This document shows, one piece after another, positions 37,180-49,109 of a stretch of DNA of 64,000 nt. The stretch is from contig JAYKKR010000003.1 in the NCBI GenBank assembly GCA_036971615.1, positions 744,001 through 808,000 on the forward strand, written 5' to 3'. The notes below the pieces were generated by a model that had not been told where the DNA came from, ran no database searches, and saw nothing but the letters and a program-made list of their open reading frames with translations. Made by a program: the position numbers and the translations under genes. Each line of letters starts with the position of its first letter. Position 1 is the first letter of the stretch. The DNA comes from Amyloporia xantha. Its lineage: Eukaryota > Basidiomycota > Agaricomycetes > Polyporales > Adustoporiaceae.

Positions 37180-38702
37180 ATGTGTTTCAGGTCATTATGG
37201 TTTGATCATCAGATGTTTTTCATTATGTTTTGGAAGTGGCAAATGCTTTGGGACCCTGATGATAAAACTAGATGCCTGACTTGAGAATGAGAAGAATTGT
37301 AACTATCAGAGGCTCAATCAGTATTTCATCTTTGAAAGATGAGAGTTCATCTGAATTTCGTTCTGAGGGAGAATGATGCGAGTGTTGGTGACTCATCGCC
37401 GACAGCCGGCGGAGAGTGGCAGATCAAATTTCAAACGCACCCCAAATTCTGCACCCTGCGTGATGCCATGAATGCATGGGTAATGTTTGACACCTCCACA
37501 AAGGTTACGACATTTAGTGGATTTGAAATACGCTCCTCTGATGTCAACGTTGTCAAACAAATTCGAAGCTTGAAACGGACCATGGTGTTCTCATGACAGT
37601 GCACTGCCCGGGAACATTGGCAAACGTCGGCGAACAATCTGGAGTGCGCCAATCACACCATCTGTATCGAGCAGAAATTTTGGGCAAATTTACGTTTCTA
37701 GTTCAGACGTATAGGATGACAATGACGCATACCTATATTCTTATTTTGAAATGTACAGTCTGTCGTGTTGACACTGGTGATGCATATAATTTCGACTATC
37801 AGACGCCGCTATCTAGTTTTCCTCTTGAAGTGATAGGGGCGACCCGAGTTTCTTCACTAGCTATAGATATGTCAGAAGAAATCGCGACGTGTGTAAACTG
37901 GATGATTGATCTCGATCTCCGATCAACCGTCGTGGCGTTCGGTATGGCCAAAGTGTTCACCCGGAGTAAGAGCTTACCAGCATCTGTACAAGCGGTCATC
38001 CGTTACGAGGTGGTCTATGTAGGTATCTTACTGATTATCGATTACCACTGACCAGGATAGCTATAGGACATCTGGCTTGCATCGCACGGTGCATGCCGCT
38101 CCGATGCTGACGTGGCTCTACTACTCAGGATTTTGATTAGTCGGAGGCGGAGGAAACAACCTAAGCAGTAAATCGCTCTGCCAGCGGCACGAGATAAGGG
38201 TCTAGATGCACATGCACATTTCATGGATGACAAGAAAATTGCCGTCATGTTCGAAGTCTAGAGCACTGTATTTGAAACTCGATGCGTGACCCTCGTGAGA
38301 TGATGTGGAAGTTCCGTTGGACTCGACATGTAAACTCTACCTAGTCTCCCGTAGGCAGACCAAAAATAGTGACCTTTGAGGGGGAGGGGAGGACGGTCAC
38401 TCTAACTCTACCAGACACTATCGGCCGTGGGCACCCAGCATGCTTACTAAGGAAAGAATGTCCACCACGCTGTCCCGAGCTTGATGCACTGCGGCCACTT
38501 GATTAATCTGCAATGGCGTAACGAGTTCCTTTCCCGCATGGGACAGCATGCCCCTGGCCAGGGTGCGGTCCGTGTCTTTCATCAAGCCAGTCCACCACAT
38601 CGAGAGCTTTCCTGTACGGCACGCTCTTTCTCCATTACTCGTAGTCTGAGGTCCATTCTGTCAACGTTCCCCTCGAACTCGCGCAAATAGAAAGGCTAGA
38701 CT
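37180..38702. other. Intergenic, no gene supported
   Basis: About 1.5 kb. Contains only short frames. One 60-codon minus-strand frame at 38418-38600 has a helical look but no partner exons that I could join. Confidence 0.4.
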
Positions 38703-40800
38703 ATGGCGTCAGCAGATGAAGCATTTCCCGGTAGCGGTGATGCTTTGGCGGACAAGATTGCAGACTCCATTCCTCAGCAAGCAACCATGCGGCAGCGCGC
38801 ATCGCGACGTGCTTGGAGCACCGGTGAGTAATGTTATGCGACTGCAGTATCGGCGTTGCCTCATCCTCCGCAGTTGTTGGGGCATGGCTCATGCAGTTCT
38901 GCGTTGTCGGTTACGTGCGTCACTATCCTATTCGATCCATGGGTCGAACCGCCTCTATCCCACTGGCAACAGTGTCCTTGAAGCCGAGCATACTTACCAG
39001 CTCTCATAGATCTCTGCATATGGCGTGATGCAAACATACTATGCCCATGGCTTTCTCGCCAATGTCTCCGCCTCATCGATTAGCTGGATTGGAAGCGCCC
39101 AGCTGTTCCTCATGCTAGCGATATCCCCAGTGGGAGGCGCTTTGTAAGTCGTCACTGCGGGTTAGAGGTACTCGTCGATAACATCCATGAGCTGTAAGAT
39201 TGGACCGAGGATACTACAGGCACACTACGATAATAGGTTCCACCTTCTTCGTTGTCTGGTATGCAGGACGTCATTCTTCGCCGTCTCAGCTATGATCATT
39301 CAACCTTTTGCAGCCAATTTATGTTGTCCCTCGCAATTCCACACCATTATTATCAAGTGTTTCTCTCTCAGGGGCTTGGTATGGGCATCGGAGTTGGCCT
39401 TATCTACATGCCAACATTTGGTCTTGTATCGCAACATTTCAAGACTGGAAGGGGTTTTGCGATTGTAGGTCGCTCTCAACTAATTGAACGTTCACACCCC
39501 GACTGCCATTTTTGACACTGTGGTAGGGTATTGTCGCATCTGGTTCCTCCCTCGGCGCTGTCGTTTTTTCGAGTGCGTGAAATGCTCTGTCCTCGATGAC
39601 TCCTCTGACTTGACTACTAGTTGCCTTGAACTATCTCCTGAATAGCTCCCTTTCGTTCGGATGGGCGATACGTATCACGTCGTTCATGTCGTTGGGCTTA
39701 TTGGTTGTTGGAAACTCACTCCTTTTCGATCCCCCAAAGCCGTCACCCCCAACCAGGATCGGATCGTCTCAAACGGTCATTGACGACGACTCAGCGACCC
39801 CGAAAGGCAAGAGCCAAGCTGACGTCGAACTCGCTCGGGAACCCGATGCAGCTGCAGTGGTGCCCACTCCAGCTCCCGCTTCGGCCCCTCTCCCGCTATG
39901 GGACAGCAAGTTCATTTGTATTCTTGTCATGGGCTTCCTCTTTGGTCTGGGCCAGTGGTTTCCGTCGTATTATGTCCAGCTCTATGCGCAGCAGCATGGC
40001 ATCGGCTCACAGCTTTCCTTCTATGCCCTCGCGCTCATGAATTTGTCCGCTATGGTCGGGCGGATCTTGCCAAACTGGCTCGGAGATCGGTGGGGTGCAG
40101 TAGAGGTGTACATACCCTGCATAGTCTGTGCGGGTACGTCTCAAAGTCCTGGAACAATAACTTGCCGCCGATACTGTCTTGCATAGGTGCTATCGAGTTT
40201 GCGATGCTCGGTTGTTCCACCGCGTATGGCCTTGTCTTGTTCACTATATTGTGCGTGTTTACCTTGTGACGTTCCCCACCGCCTACGGATCGGTATCTCG
40301 CTTTGGACCTGCTGACGCGATCATTTATCCGCAGCTACGGCTTCTTCTTTGGCTCTGGTACGTATACTCGTTCTACCTGTCGACATTGAGTGGGGTCCGA
40401 CTTGTATCATAGGCATCTCGCTATATCTCCCCGTTGTCCAGGCCATCAGCAAGGGTCGCTTTAACATGGGGTACGTCTTCTAGAATTCACGAGCTCGCAA
40501 TTTTTACTCACCTTCCTTCGCCAGTAAACGTATGGGCATCGCGCTCTTCCCTGTCGGTGTAGCATCATTGATTGGGACTCCGATCAACGGTGCGATTCTC
40601 GGGCAAAACTACATCTGGTGGAAAGGCGTGACTTTTGCGTCGGTCAGTAGGATGATCTCGATCTGTTTTGCTGAATATCAGACCTCAAACCTATACATAT
40701 CCTGCAGGTCACTATGTTAGCCGGAGCAGGGTGCGCATCGGCCATAAAGCTGATCGAGATGCGCAAGACGTGGCCCGGCGCGCCTGTCGGCTTACAATGA
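38703..40800 (+). CDS. MFS transporter, monocarboxylate-porter-like (copy 2)
   Basis: Twelve-helix carrier of the same family as 15671-17768. Starts MASADEAFPGSGDALADKI with an acidic tail. Segments in order: VVGAWLMQFCVVGY, AYGVMQTYYAHGFLANVSAS, SISWIGSAQLFLMLAISPVGG, YYQVFLSQGLGMGIGVGLIY, LVSQHFKTGRGF, ALNYLLNSSLSFGWAIRITS. A charged middle loop with repeated Pro/Ala follows, then DSKFICILVMGFLFGLGQWF, SYYVQLYAQQHGIGSQLSFY, VGRILPNWLGDRWG, FAMLGCSTAYGLVLFTIL, LYLPVVQAIS, KRMGIALFPVGVASLIGTP and WWKGVTFAS, ending PGAPVGLQ. About nine exons with GT..AG sites and no stop inside exons. Lower GC than copy 1. Adjacent to the A-T-R reductase, it may export the pathway product or import a precursor; inferred from position only. 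Confidence 0.88.
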
Positions 40801-41806
40801 ATTCACCCCAGCATCGAGACCGTGTTTTCGTGATATTTTGAGCGTCAGACGGCAAGAATTGCCCATATAGCATACCCCGTCATATGTGTCATTCCCGCTT
40901 GTATTCAGATTTTCAATCGGACTAGGCTTGCAGAATATGTGCTGTATAAAAATCGACACATCGATGTTGTCAAGTCCTTGCTGACGCAGTGAGCGTGTGG
41001 CATTGAACGCTGGTCGAGGTAACCTGGATGAAGACTGGGTTACATAATCCAAGGTTCATAATAAGATGGGTTCACAACGCCGGTCTACATCGGATGCCGG
41101 GATTACATGATGAAAATAGATGAAAACTTAAACCTTGAGTTAGCCACTGAACTCGTTCTGATAGTACCAGATAGCTTCAAGTTGTTTGGTAGCCGATTGT
41201 GATGTCTACTCAGCTTCGTCCTGCGCATGGTCTCCTACAGCGAAGAATGTCGGAACTCGGAAGGAAGAATGATGCAGCAGTTCAGTACATCTGCGCATCC
41301 ATTTTTGAGAACAGAACGTTGTCCAGAGGAATCGTTCTGATGTCCCACGATAGTGGGTACTATACGTAGTATGTGATCGAGGAATCTGAGACGTGGAAAA
41401 AGGACATCGATGATCGCAAGTCAGCGGCGGTGGTCGGTACAGCCTCGAGACGCGCGCATCACGTCGACGCCGACTTTCACAAGCCTCCGAACTCAGTCGG
41501 ACGCTCAACTAATTAATCACAATTGGCCTGACGCCTTCTCTTTCTCTCTTTTCCGACCATGATCGTATCCTCTCTAGACAAGGCTGATCATCAGCTGCCC
41601 ACTGGAAGATCAAGGATGGTCGAAGGCCTATTCGGACACTGTTCGCTTTCCGTCTTATACTATGCTATTCTTGACTAGCCTTCTCACACCGCCAGAGCGT
41701 TCGCTGAAGCATCAAGATATTTCTCGACGGGTCGACCTTCATTAGCCGGATACAAGGGGTGATTCACCGCAGACCAAACCCTTCGCCTATCCCTACCGAC
41801 CTTACC
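40801..41806. other. Intergenic, upstream of the A-T-R reductase
   Basis: No gene recognised. A 100-codon minus frame at 41206-41508 has no known domain. The last 300 bases are pyrimidine-rich, as in many fungal promoters. Confidence 0.4.
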
Positions 41807-44800
41807 ATGTCTATTCGTAAGGTTCTTCGAAGCCCGCCCCCAACCCAAGCTCGTTCAAGCACTACGTTTCAACCCCCTCCCCTCGACGGTTCATTGATTC
41901 TTCCCGAGATCTTTGACTGGCATCTCCAGCACACCCCTAACCATCGTCTCTTCGTCTTTGCCAGAGAGGATGACACGATAAGGACGATCTATTGGCCTGA
42001 GGCTGTCAGAGCAGTCCATACAGGGGCCAGGATCGTCAGAGATCGTGTCAAAGAGGAGGCCGTGGTTGACGAGTCGCCGGTAGTCGCAATTCTTGCCCCT
42101 TCTGGTGAATATCTCCCTTCTGACATTCCGAGAGTATACTGAGTGTCATTGTGCCACAGATGCGATCCCCTACTTCACCATTATGATGAGCATTCTTCGC
42201 GCCAATTGTGTCGCGTTTCCCATATCACCTCGAAATTCGCCTGTTGCTGTCGCGCATCTCATTCATAGGACTGGAATTAAACACATTCTTGTGGGCCGTG
42301 AGCAGGCCATGGTCAATCTTGCTCATGCTGCATTCGACATCCTCAAGATGCAGTACCCGTCAACCGCTCTGCCTGTGACCTCTCCAATGCCATTGTTTGA
42401 GGAACTCTTCCTGCCATCAACTGAGTCCGTGGACTTCGACAAAGAGCTGCCTTATGTGTTCAGAGGCTCAGACGCAACGGCGATGATACTGCATTCCTCA
42501 GGTGCATAGTCTGGAAGCCGCCAATGCGCTATTCAATTTACGCTTTGCTGACGCTATGATGCAGGGTCGACGGCATTTCCCAAGCCAATATACTGGAGTA
42601 ATCATCGTTTCCTGCAGCTTTGTTTGATCCCATGGTATGGCGAGCGCGACCTGACAGACCAGATCTTCTCCCTCCATACGATGCCCATGTATCACGGTAT
42701 GGGCGTGCTGCAGCTCTGCTGGACGGTATAGTACTCCACAACCGACTAGGAAGTTCACGTGTAATGATTCTGTACACAGGCTTCTTCCGGCTTGGTCGTG
42801 AGCTCGTTCGAGCCCAAGTCGCCAGTCCCGGTTCCGACTCCGGACGCGCTGTTCAAGGCCGCAAAGGCCACGAACAGCGACATCATATTCTGTGTTCCGA
42901 CTTTCATCGAGGTACGTTCACTGTGCTTATATCCATTATTCGAGCCTTCTAACACGCAGCATCCTTAGGCTTGGTCCCGCAATCCTGAGTATGTGAGCTG
43001 GCTGGCGACTCGAGGAGGAGTGGTAAATACACTACTGCATATGTGCGGAGTGTCGACTGACCATCCGAATTTCAGCTTTTCGGCGGAGGGCCTCTGAACA
43101 AGGAGGCTGGTGACCACATGACTTCACAAGGCGTCTCCATTTTCATTCTGTATGGCTCGTGAGTATTGTCCATGCTGTTTGCTGTTGCGCATGTCGCTTA
43201 TCGTATTTCTCTTCAGCACCGAGGGTGGCATCATGAGCCCCATTCTGCCCGGTGAGCTCGTGATTTCCGTTGGCGTTGGCTTAATCAACATGTCTCACCT
43301 TGTGCAGCCAAGGTCGGTTACGACTGGGACTACTTTCGTTTCCCTGATCTCGTGACTCCGAAGATGGTCGCCTACGGAAACAATACGTTCGAATTTGTTA
43401 TGGTGGTACGCATGCATTGTTCCCTATATCTTGTGCTGTACTAACGTGCCTGCTGCGTCCGGAATCTTTCGTATCTACAGTCGAACGATGTTTGCACTCC
43501 AAGCGTGTTGAACACCAAAGTGGACGGGATCGATTCGTATGCAACTTCCGACCTTATGATGCCTCATCCCACAAAGCCCGGCTACTGGAGGGTATATGGC
43601 CGTACCGATGATCAGATTATGCACAACACAGGAGAAAAGGTCCGTCATCGCCGTTTGCGTCTATTGTCTTGCACTCTGACCGAGACCGCTCTTTCGCAGA
43701 CCAATCCTGGCCCTCTAGGTAATGCGCAACGTTTTGGCGGAAGCGCACGGTGGCTGATATACTGGTCTAGAAAATATGCTTAACCAAGACCCGCATGTCT
43801 TGTCGTCGGTCATGTTTGGCCGTGGCCGATTTCAAGCGGGTATACTCATCGATCCAAAGCCAGAGTTCCGGTTCGATCCTGCGGATCTAGTGAAGCTGGC
43901 TGAATTTAGAAACAGAATCTGGTTTGCATCATCTTCGCTGTACGCCTCACGTTTTCGGAACTGACTTGCGTTACGATCGACTTAGGCCCACCATCGAGAG
44001 GATGAACGCCTATGCCCCACAGCATTCCAGGCTGTTTAAAGAGGTCAGCATATGTACAAGTGGTACTGTGGGGCATCTTATCGACGCGTTGTGCAGATGA
44101 TCATTGTGGCTAAGCCTTCGAAGCCATTCACGTACACCGCGAAGAATACCGCACGTCGCCAGGCTGTCATTGATGATTATGCCGATGAGATAAATGCCCT
44201 GTATGACATCGTAGAGGAGAGTACGCAGTCGAACATTCCTCCACCTTCACACTGGGACATTGTCTCGGCTATCGACTTTGTCCGAGCCGTCGTCCGCAAG
44301 GTATTAGTAAACTCGATTCAAGATGACGACGATTTCTTTCAATACGGATGTGATAGGTGTGCCTTGATAAGGCTTCCGAGCATTTCAGTCGTTGCTCATG
44401 GTCCTTGATTCCAGCTTGCAAGCGACATGGATTCGAAATTCACTGCTTCGTGCTTTGCGCGACTCAGCTCAGCTCGACACGCGCAAGACTGTCGGAAACT
44501 TTATCTACGACCACCCTTCGATCTTGCGTCTCGCTGCATTCATATCCTCTCTTGCGTCCGGCGCCAGCGAAGGCACTGACGCATCTGTCCAGTCGCGGGT
44601 GGATGCAATGAAGGCAATGGTGGACAAGTACAGCGGATACTTTCCTGCTCGTCCACTGGAACTATCTTCACCAGTGCAAGGCAACTGTGTTCTGCTGACT
44701 GGGACGACGGGCAGTCTAGGAAGCCACACTCTTGCCAAATTGGTTTCTAACCCCAGGATACGGCGTGTCTACGCCTTCAATCGAGGATCGAAAGAGCAGA

Positions 44801-46063
44801 CGAAGCTGTCGGACAGACAGAGGTCGGCGCTGGCTGGTCATGGCATCGGCGCTGACATGTTGTCTTCCGAAAAGATCATTCTCCTGGAAGGTGATCTTAC
44901 GGTTGCTTACTTTGGTCTTCCTTCCAGTGTCTATGATGAAGTGAGTCCCTAATAATTTCATGATTGTTTACACAGCACTGATCGGTAGACTCGTAGATGC
45001 ATCGGTCTGTGACACAGATCGTTCATAACGGTTTGTTCCAACTGCGTCTCTCTTCCAATTACTGATCTGTTTGTCATTCCTAGCTTGGCGGGTGGATTTT
45101 AATCTCGCCCTAACATCGTTCGAGCCCAACGTCAAGGGTCTGCGTTCCCTCGTCGATTTCGCCTTAACGTCTCCGTTGCGCGAACCGCCTCGAATCATAT
45201 ATACAAGTTCTATTGGTATATTTCAAGGTGGGTGAATACATCCCCCTCGTACCACTGATTTGTAACACTCTCCTATGTTATACAGATATCAAGGGTGACG
45301 GGATCCAGGCGGAGCAACCAGTATCTGCAGAGGTTGCGGTTGGCAATGGATACGTTGAGTCAAAATGGGTCTCGGAACAGATCCTATATAACGTCTCTGC
45401 GAAAGCACCGTTGCGAGCTTTGGTCGTAAGGGTGGGGCAGGTCTGTGGAGGTCCAAATGGCGCATGGAATCTGCACGAATGGTTTCCGTCAATCGTTCAG
45501 AGTGCCCCAAAGTTGAACTGCTTCCCGGACGATGACCGTGTACGTCCCGTCTCTCATTAAACTGATACAGGAGCTGAATTCATGGCGTATAGCGTGTATC
45601 TTGGATACCACTCGACATGGCTGCCAGCGCACTAGCCGACTACTGCACAGACTCCGGCGTGTCTAATGTGGTTCATCTGATCCACCCACGTCCTGTCCCT
45701 TGGTCTACAATTGCCAGGGCTGTGTCTTCCGAACTTTCTGTGCCGCTTGTTTCATACGCGGAATGGCTCAGCAAATTGCAGGAAGCTATAGGATCTTCTT
45801 CGACCGCTAACCAGGACACACCGGTAGACATCGCGTTGCTGCGGGGCTTGCGTGCACTTCGACTTCTCCCTTTCTTCAAGCAGCTTGCGAAGATACATGG
45901 TGGTGATGCCCTGAGCTTCCCTTCCTTAGCAGCGACAGAGGCGATAGTACTGTCGCCCACGTTAGCGAATAGTGATGGTGGACAAGTGGGTCCTGATGAT
46001 GTCAAGAAGTGGCTCTCATATTGGCGAGGTGCCGGTTTGTTCTCACTCAACAAGGAGGTCTAG
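41807..46063 (+). CDS. Adenylate-forming reductase (NRPS-like, A-T-R)
   Basis: Activates a carboxylic or amino acid as acyl-AMP, loads it on a carrier domain and releases it reductively as aldehyde (or alcohol) with NADPH. Starts MSIRKVLRSPPPTQ at 41807. A domain (about residues 30-530): ILHSSGSTAFPKPI, FSLHTMPMYHGMGVLQ, LFGGGPLNKEAGD, YGSTEGG, PGYWRVYGRTDDQIMHNTGE. The T domain (DDDFFQYGCDSLQA) has the phosphopantetheine serine in CDSLQA; its codon is split by an intron. R domain: CVLLTGTTGSLGSHTLAKLV (GxxGxxG), IIYTSSIGIFQ, GYVESKWVSE (YxxxK), LRALVVRVGQVCGG, WIPLDMAASALADY. Ends SLNKEV at 46063. About 15 exons, around 1,050 residues, normal for the basidiomycete group. No condensation domain. 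All key motifs intact. Substrate not predictable by eye. Confidence 0.92.
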
Positions 46064-46799
46064 CTTAGCAAGGTGAGGCAAAATGTTGCATACCGTTGTA
46101 TGGTCATGTGCCACTTCAAATACGGCTCCAATGATAGAACATAGTCCGTTCATACCAAACGAGCTTCCGTTTAGCTGACATCTCTGAAATATGTCATCAC
46201 TCTCTCAATATGGTTACCTAAGAGATCAACTCTCCGAGGTTTCGGTTGCGGGTCGTCCGTCTCAAAATCTTCGCTTTCTTGTTCGAAGCTAAAGCCTAAA
46301 TTAGCCTGCCAATATGGTAATGACATGAATCGCATTCGATGAACTTGGGTAGTATTCTTCAAGCAAGCCTTAATTCGACTGTCGAGGTGTTCTTTGTCTC
46401 CTGAAACTAAACCGGGTCTCAATCACTTCAATTCCATTTTGAATTCGTATACATAAAATTCGCGTAAGTAGTGATATTGAATTCGGTGGTATCTTCGCTC
46501 GTGTCCCAGCCCAGCTGTGTGGGATGCGCATCAATCCAATTTCTACCTTCAGCTTTATTTTATTTCCACCTGTCACGTAGCTTTCCGGACCAACACTTGG
46601 CCCTGTCTATGTGAATTCGTATGCTATGATCGTCAATTGAGGGAGTCAGCCGGATGTATAAGTACATATATATGGTTCTATAGCTACCTGGATCTCGGCG
46701 AAGTGGTCGTGAGGAAGCTGAATGTTCACTTGTCCTTGAGCATCTTGCATGCATATCTCCTCAATTTGATGGTTATGGGCTCGTTTCTGCCCTTTCATT
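46064..46799. other. Intergenic, 3' of the A-T-R reductase
   Basis: No gene recognised. Marks the change from the gene-dense part to the repeat-rich right part. Confidence 0.4.
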
Positions 46800-47538
46800 C
46801 CTATTGGCGGGCATCCAGGCTCGACTGCGTGGATATAGTCGGCATCAGTACAGCGGTCCTTGGACCTGCTCTATTCGATCGCGCGACGGAATAATGGCAA
46901 CAGAGTACGCCGCGCGTACTTCTGAAATTCCTGATATGTCCGCAGCGACGAATCGAGCAGACATACCCTCCATCTATTGCATCTCCGTCGCCGTCGTAGC
47001 CCAGGACAATAGTCGTCGCGTCATGCATGTGCAGTGAGGTATCGTTTAGAATAGATTTCCTTTGCTGATTCAGAGAGGTTACATGAAATAACCCTGGCCG
47101 CATCTCAATTTCCACTGCCCAAAAGACTTGCTGCCCGTATTCAGAATTCTGGGCTCGTGGGAAGAGATCGTCTCGATGTCGACGGGCCATCAGACCTCTG
47201 AGCAAGAGCTGGGCAGTACGTCATGGGCGTTAGTATCCATCGGAAAACACCAGGAAATTTCATAGGGAGGCTCGTTTGCGAGAACGAGGAGCAGAAGACA
47301 TAGCCCCAGGTTGCAGTATCAATGTTCTGAAGATGGGATGGAGGAGAGGGCAAGGAAAGGCCCTCGCGCTGACAATGGAGGAAGGCGAGCTCTCGGATCT
47401 CGAATCTCAAACCTCACGCCTTTAGCAGCCATTAGGCTCGTGTTCACATAATACGGTCGAAAAGCGACTCACAAGAGCATGCAAGACTATAGTAGCATCG
47501 TCAACGAGGCTTGCCGCGGGTGGCGCGCTGAGAGCAGG
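46800..47538. repeat. Repeat block copy 1, segment C
   Basis: Strongly similar to 57440-58140 in the same orientation and to parts of 52130-52450 in the opposite one. An exact shared word is acgaggcttgccgcgggtgg (about 47504 and 58102), and gaacgaggagcagaagacata also recurs. Minus-strand frames in the copies align (WAVE, PGLFH, MHDATT) but are broken, so the ancestor may have been coding. Family not recognised. Confidence 0.7.
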
Positions 47539-48218
47539 TCCAGCTGCGAGTATATACTAGTATAGTGTTAATGGGATAGTAGTAGTAGTCGACGATAGTG
47601 GGATCAGTGCCCGATAGTGGGATCACTCGCCGATAGTGGGATGGGACAGCGACCTTCGATAGTGGGATTGAGTTGCATGCCGGAGTGCGCCCGCCGGGGA
47701 GGGGGGCGGAGTGCCGGACGGCTTGATGGGGTAATTACTTCCGTGCAGTTATCAGCGCTTTATGACCAAATATGTTGCCTCCGAGCTCCTCAGCCAGGCG
47801 CACCATGTGTATAGTCGTCGACGCCATTTAGCGTTGAACATCGCTCGGGACGACGAAAATAGGATGGCAGCGGTCCAGGTATTAGTTTTTTCTTTATACA
47901 TATATCTGTTACTCCCGAGTCCCGATGGCATCATACAGCAACAGCATGCGAAACGTAGCTACTGTATTTTCGTTACTTACATAAACCATGGAAATGTTGC
48001 AGCGCGCAAAAAATATTAGAATAGTTGTATTCCATTTATCGCGTCCAATTGACCGTTCCGGCAGGGTATCCGGAGGAGCCCGGAGATGATAGGTGACCTC
48101 CATCCCACTAACGAGTCTGCAATCCCACTATTGAGCTGCGCATCCTACTATCGACGTCGGCGAGATCTAAGATCTCGCCATCCCATTAACACTAAACTCG
48201 TCGCCCCTCTCCAGCTGC
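47539..48218. mobile_element. 662-bp non-autonomous DNA transposon in a 9-bp target-site duplication
   Basis: tccagctgc occurs at 47539-47547 and again at 48210-48218. The homologous copy at 58129-58150 lacks the insert and has one such site. The element (47548-48209) begins gagtatatactagtatagtg and, inverted, ends gaggggcgacgagtttagtg. The ends agree at about 24 of 32 positions, including tagtgttaatgggat perfectly. Four direct copies of cgatagtgggat lie at 47590-47670 and inverted, decayed copies at about 48100-48165. No transposase inside. The 9-bp duplication and subterminal repeats suggest the MULE class, but this is inference. Confidence 0.8.
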
Positions 48219-49100
48219 TGTGGCTGATGTCAGATTGCGGAAACCAGGGTTACATCACGGATAGAAGGCATTAGATTCACGCTGTCGCCTAGGAGTACTC
48301 AAAAGATGCGCAAGTATCTATCAGCTGAGGGGCAATGGTGGGGCCAGACCTTAGACAGAAGATGCATGCAGCAGTAGCGCTTGTAGGAAGCGGATGGATA
48401 TTGGTGGGCGATCGTTCGCGGGGAAGACTCCTCGCCCACGGCTGAGTCTGGAGAGAAAGTGAGTCGACGTGAGGGATGAGGGTTGAGAAGCTGTGGCGGC
48501 CACTGGTAGAATAGCTCGCGAGAAGCGAGACTGCGGTAGTCAGGTAGACCGCTTAGCGTCCATGCAGTACAAAGCAGTTCTCGCTGCGGGAACAGCCTGC
48601 ACTTAGGCGTCCAGTCGAGGATGTATCCGCCCAACGTGTGGCAGGGTCTCGACCACGGGAGATACTACATCAGTGCATGCGGAGCACGGAAAGTTGGAGT
48701 ACACATTATACGTGAGTCGGCCCATGAAATTTAAAATAATGAATGTTCCGCACTCAGTGGACGCTGTCCTTCAGAGTAGAGCATCTCTTCCTCGCTTCCT
48801 GTTGTACCCCACTGTCTCCGCGACGGAATGCCCATGGCCAAATGTGTTCAACGGTTCTAGGAAAACGGATGGGAATGAGGAGGTAGATTCGTGTTGAGAA
48901 AGTCTCTGTTGGTAGCCTCGCCAATCGCGGTGAATGGAGGGAAGGCGAAGCGCAGGCCCGCATGCCGACATTCCGTCAACGTTTGAGGCAACATCAATCC
49001 CTGCCCTTCTCTGCATCGATCGCCCCACGTTCTCCTCCGCTCTCCGCCACCGCTAGCTGCTGCTCGATGCGTGGACAGGCTACCAGTACGGACTCCATGT
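48219..49100. repeat. Repeat block copy 1, segment A
   Basis: Continues segment C across the inserted element. Homologous to 56310-57110 and 58150-59200: ataatgaatgttccgcactc is exact in all three (starting 48736, about 56590 and 58686), and the inverted motif ctcgcgagaagcgaga also recurs. Open frames within it are short and shifted between copies. No known domain. Confidence 0.7.
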
Positions 49101-49109
49101 CTATATCTG

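Noticed and set aside
38418..38600. Minus-strand frame with helical look upstream of the second MFS gene
   Set aside because: The frames on both sides cannot be joined into one product, and nothing is recognised.
47590..47670. Regularly spaced cgatagtgggat units, CRISPR-like at first sight
   Set aside because: Spacers are too short and unequal, the motif recurs inverted at the other element end, and the genome is eukaryotic; these are transposon subterminal repeats.
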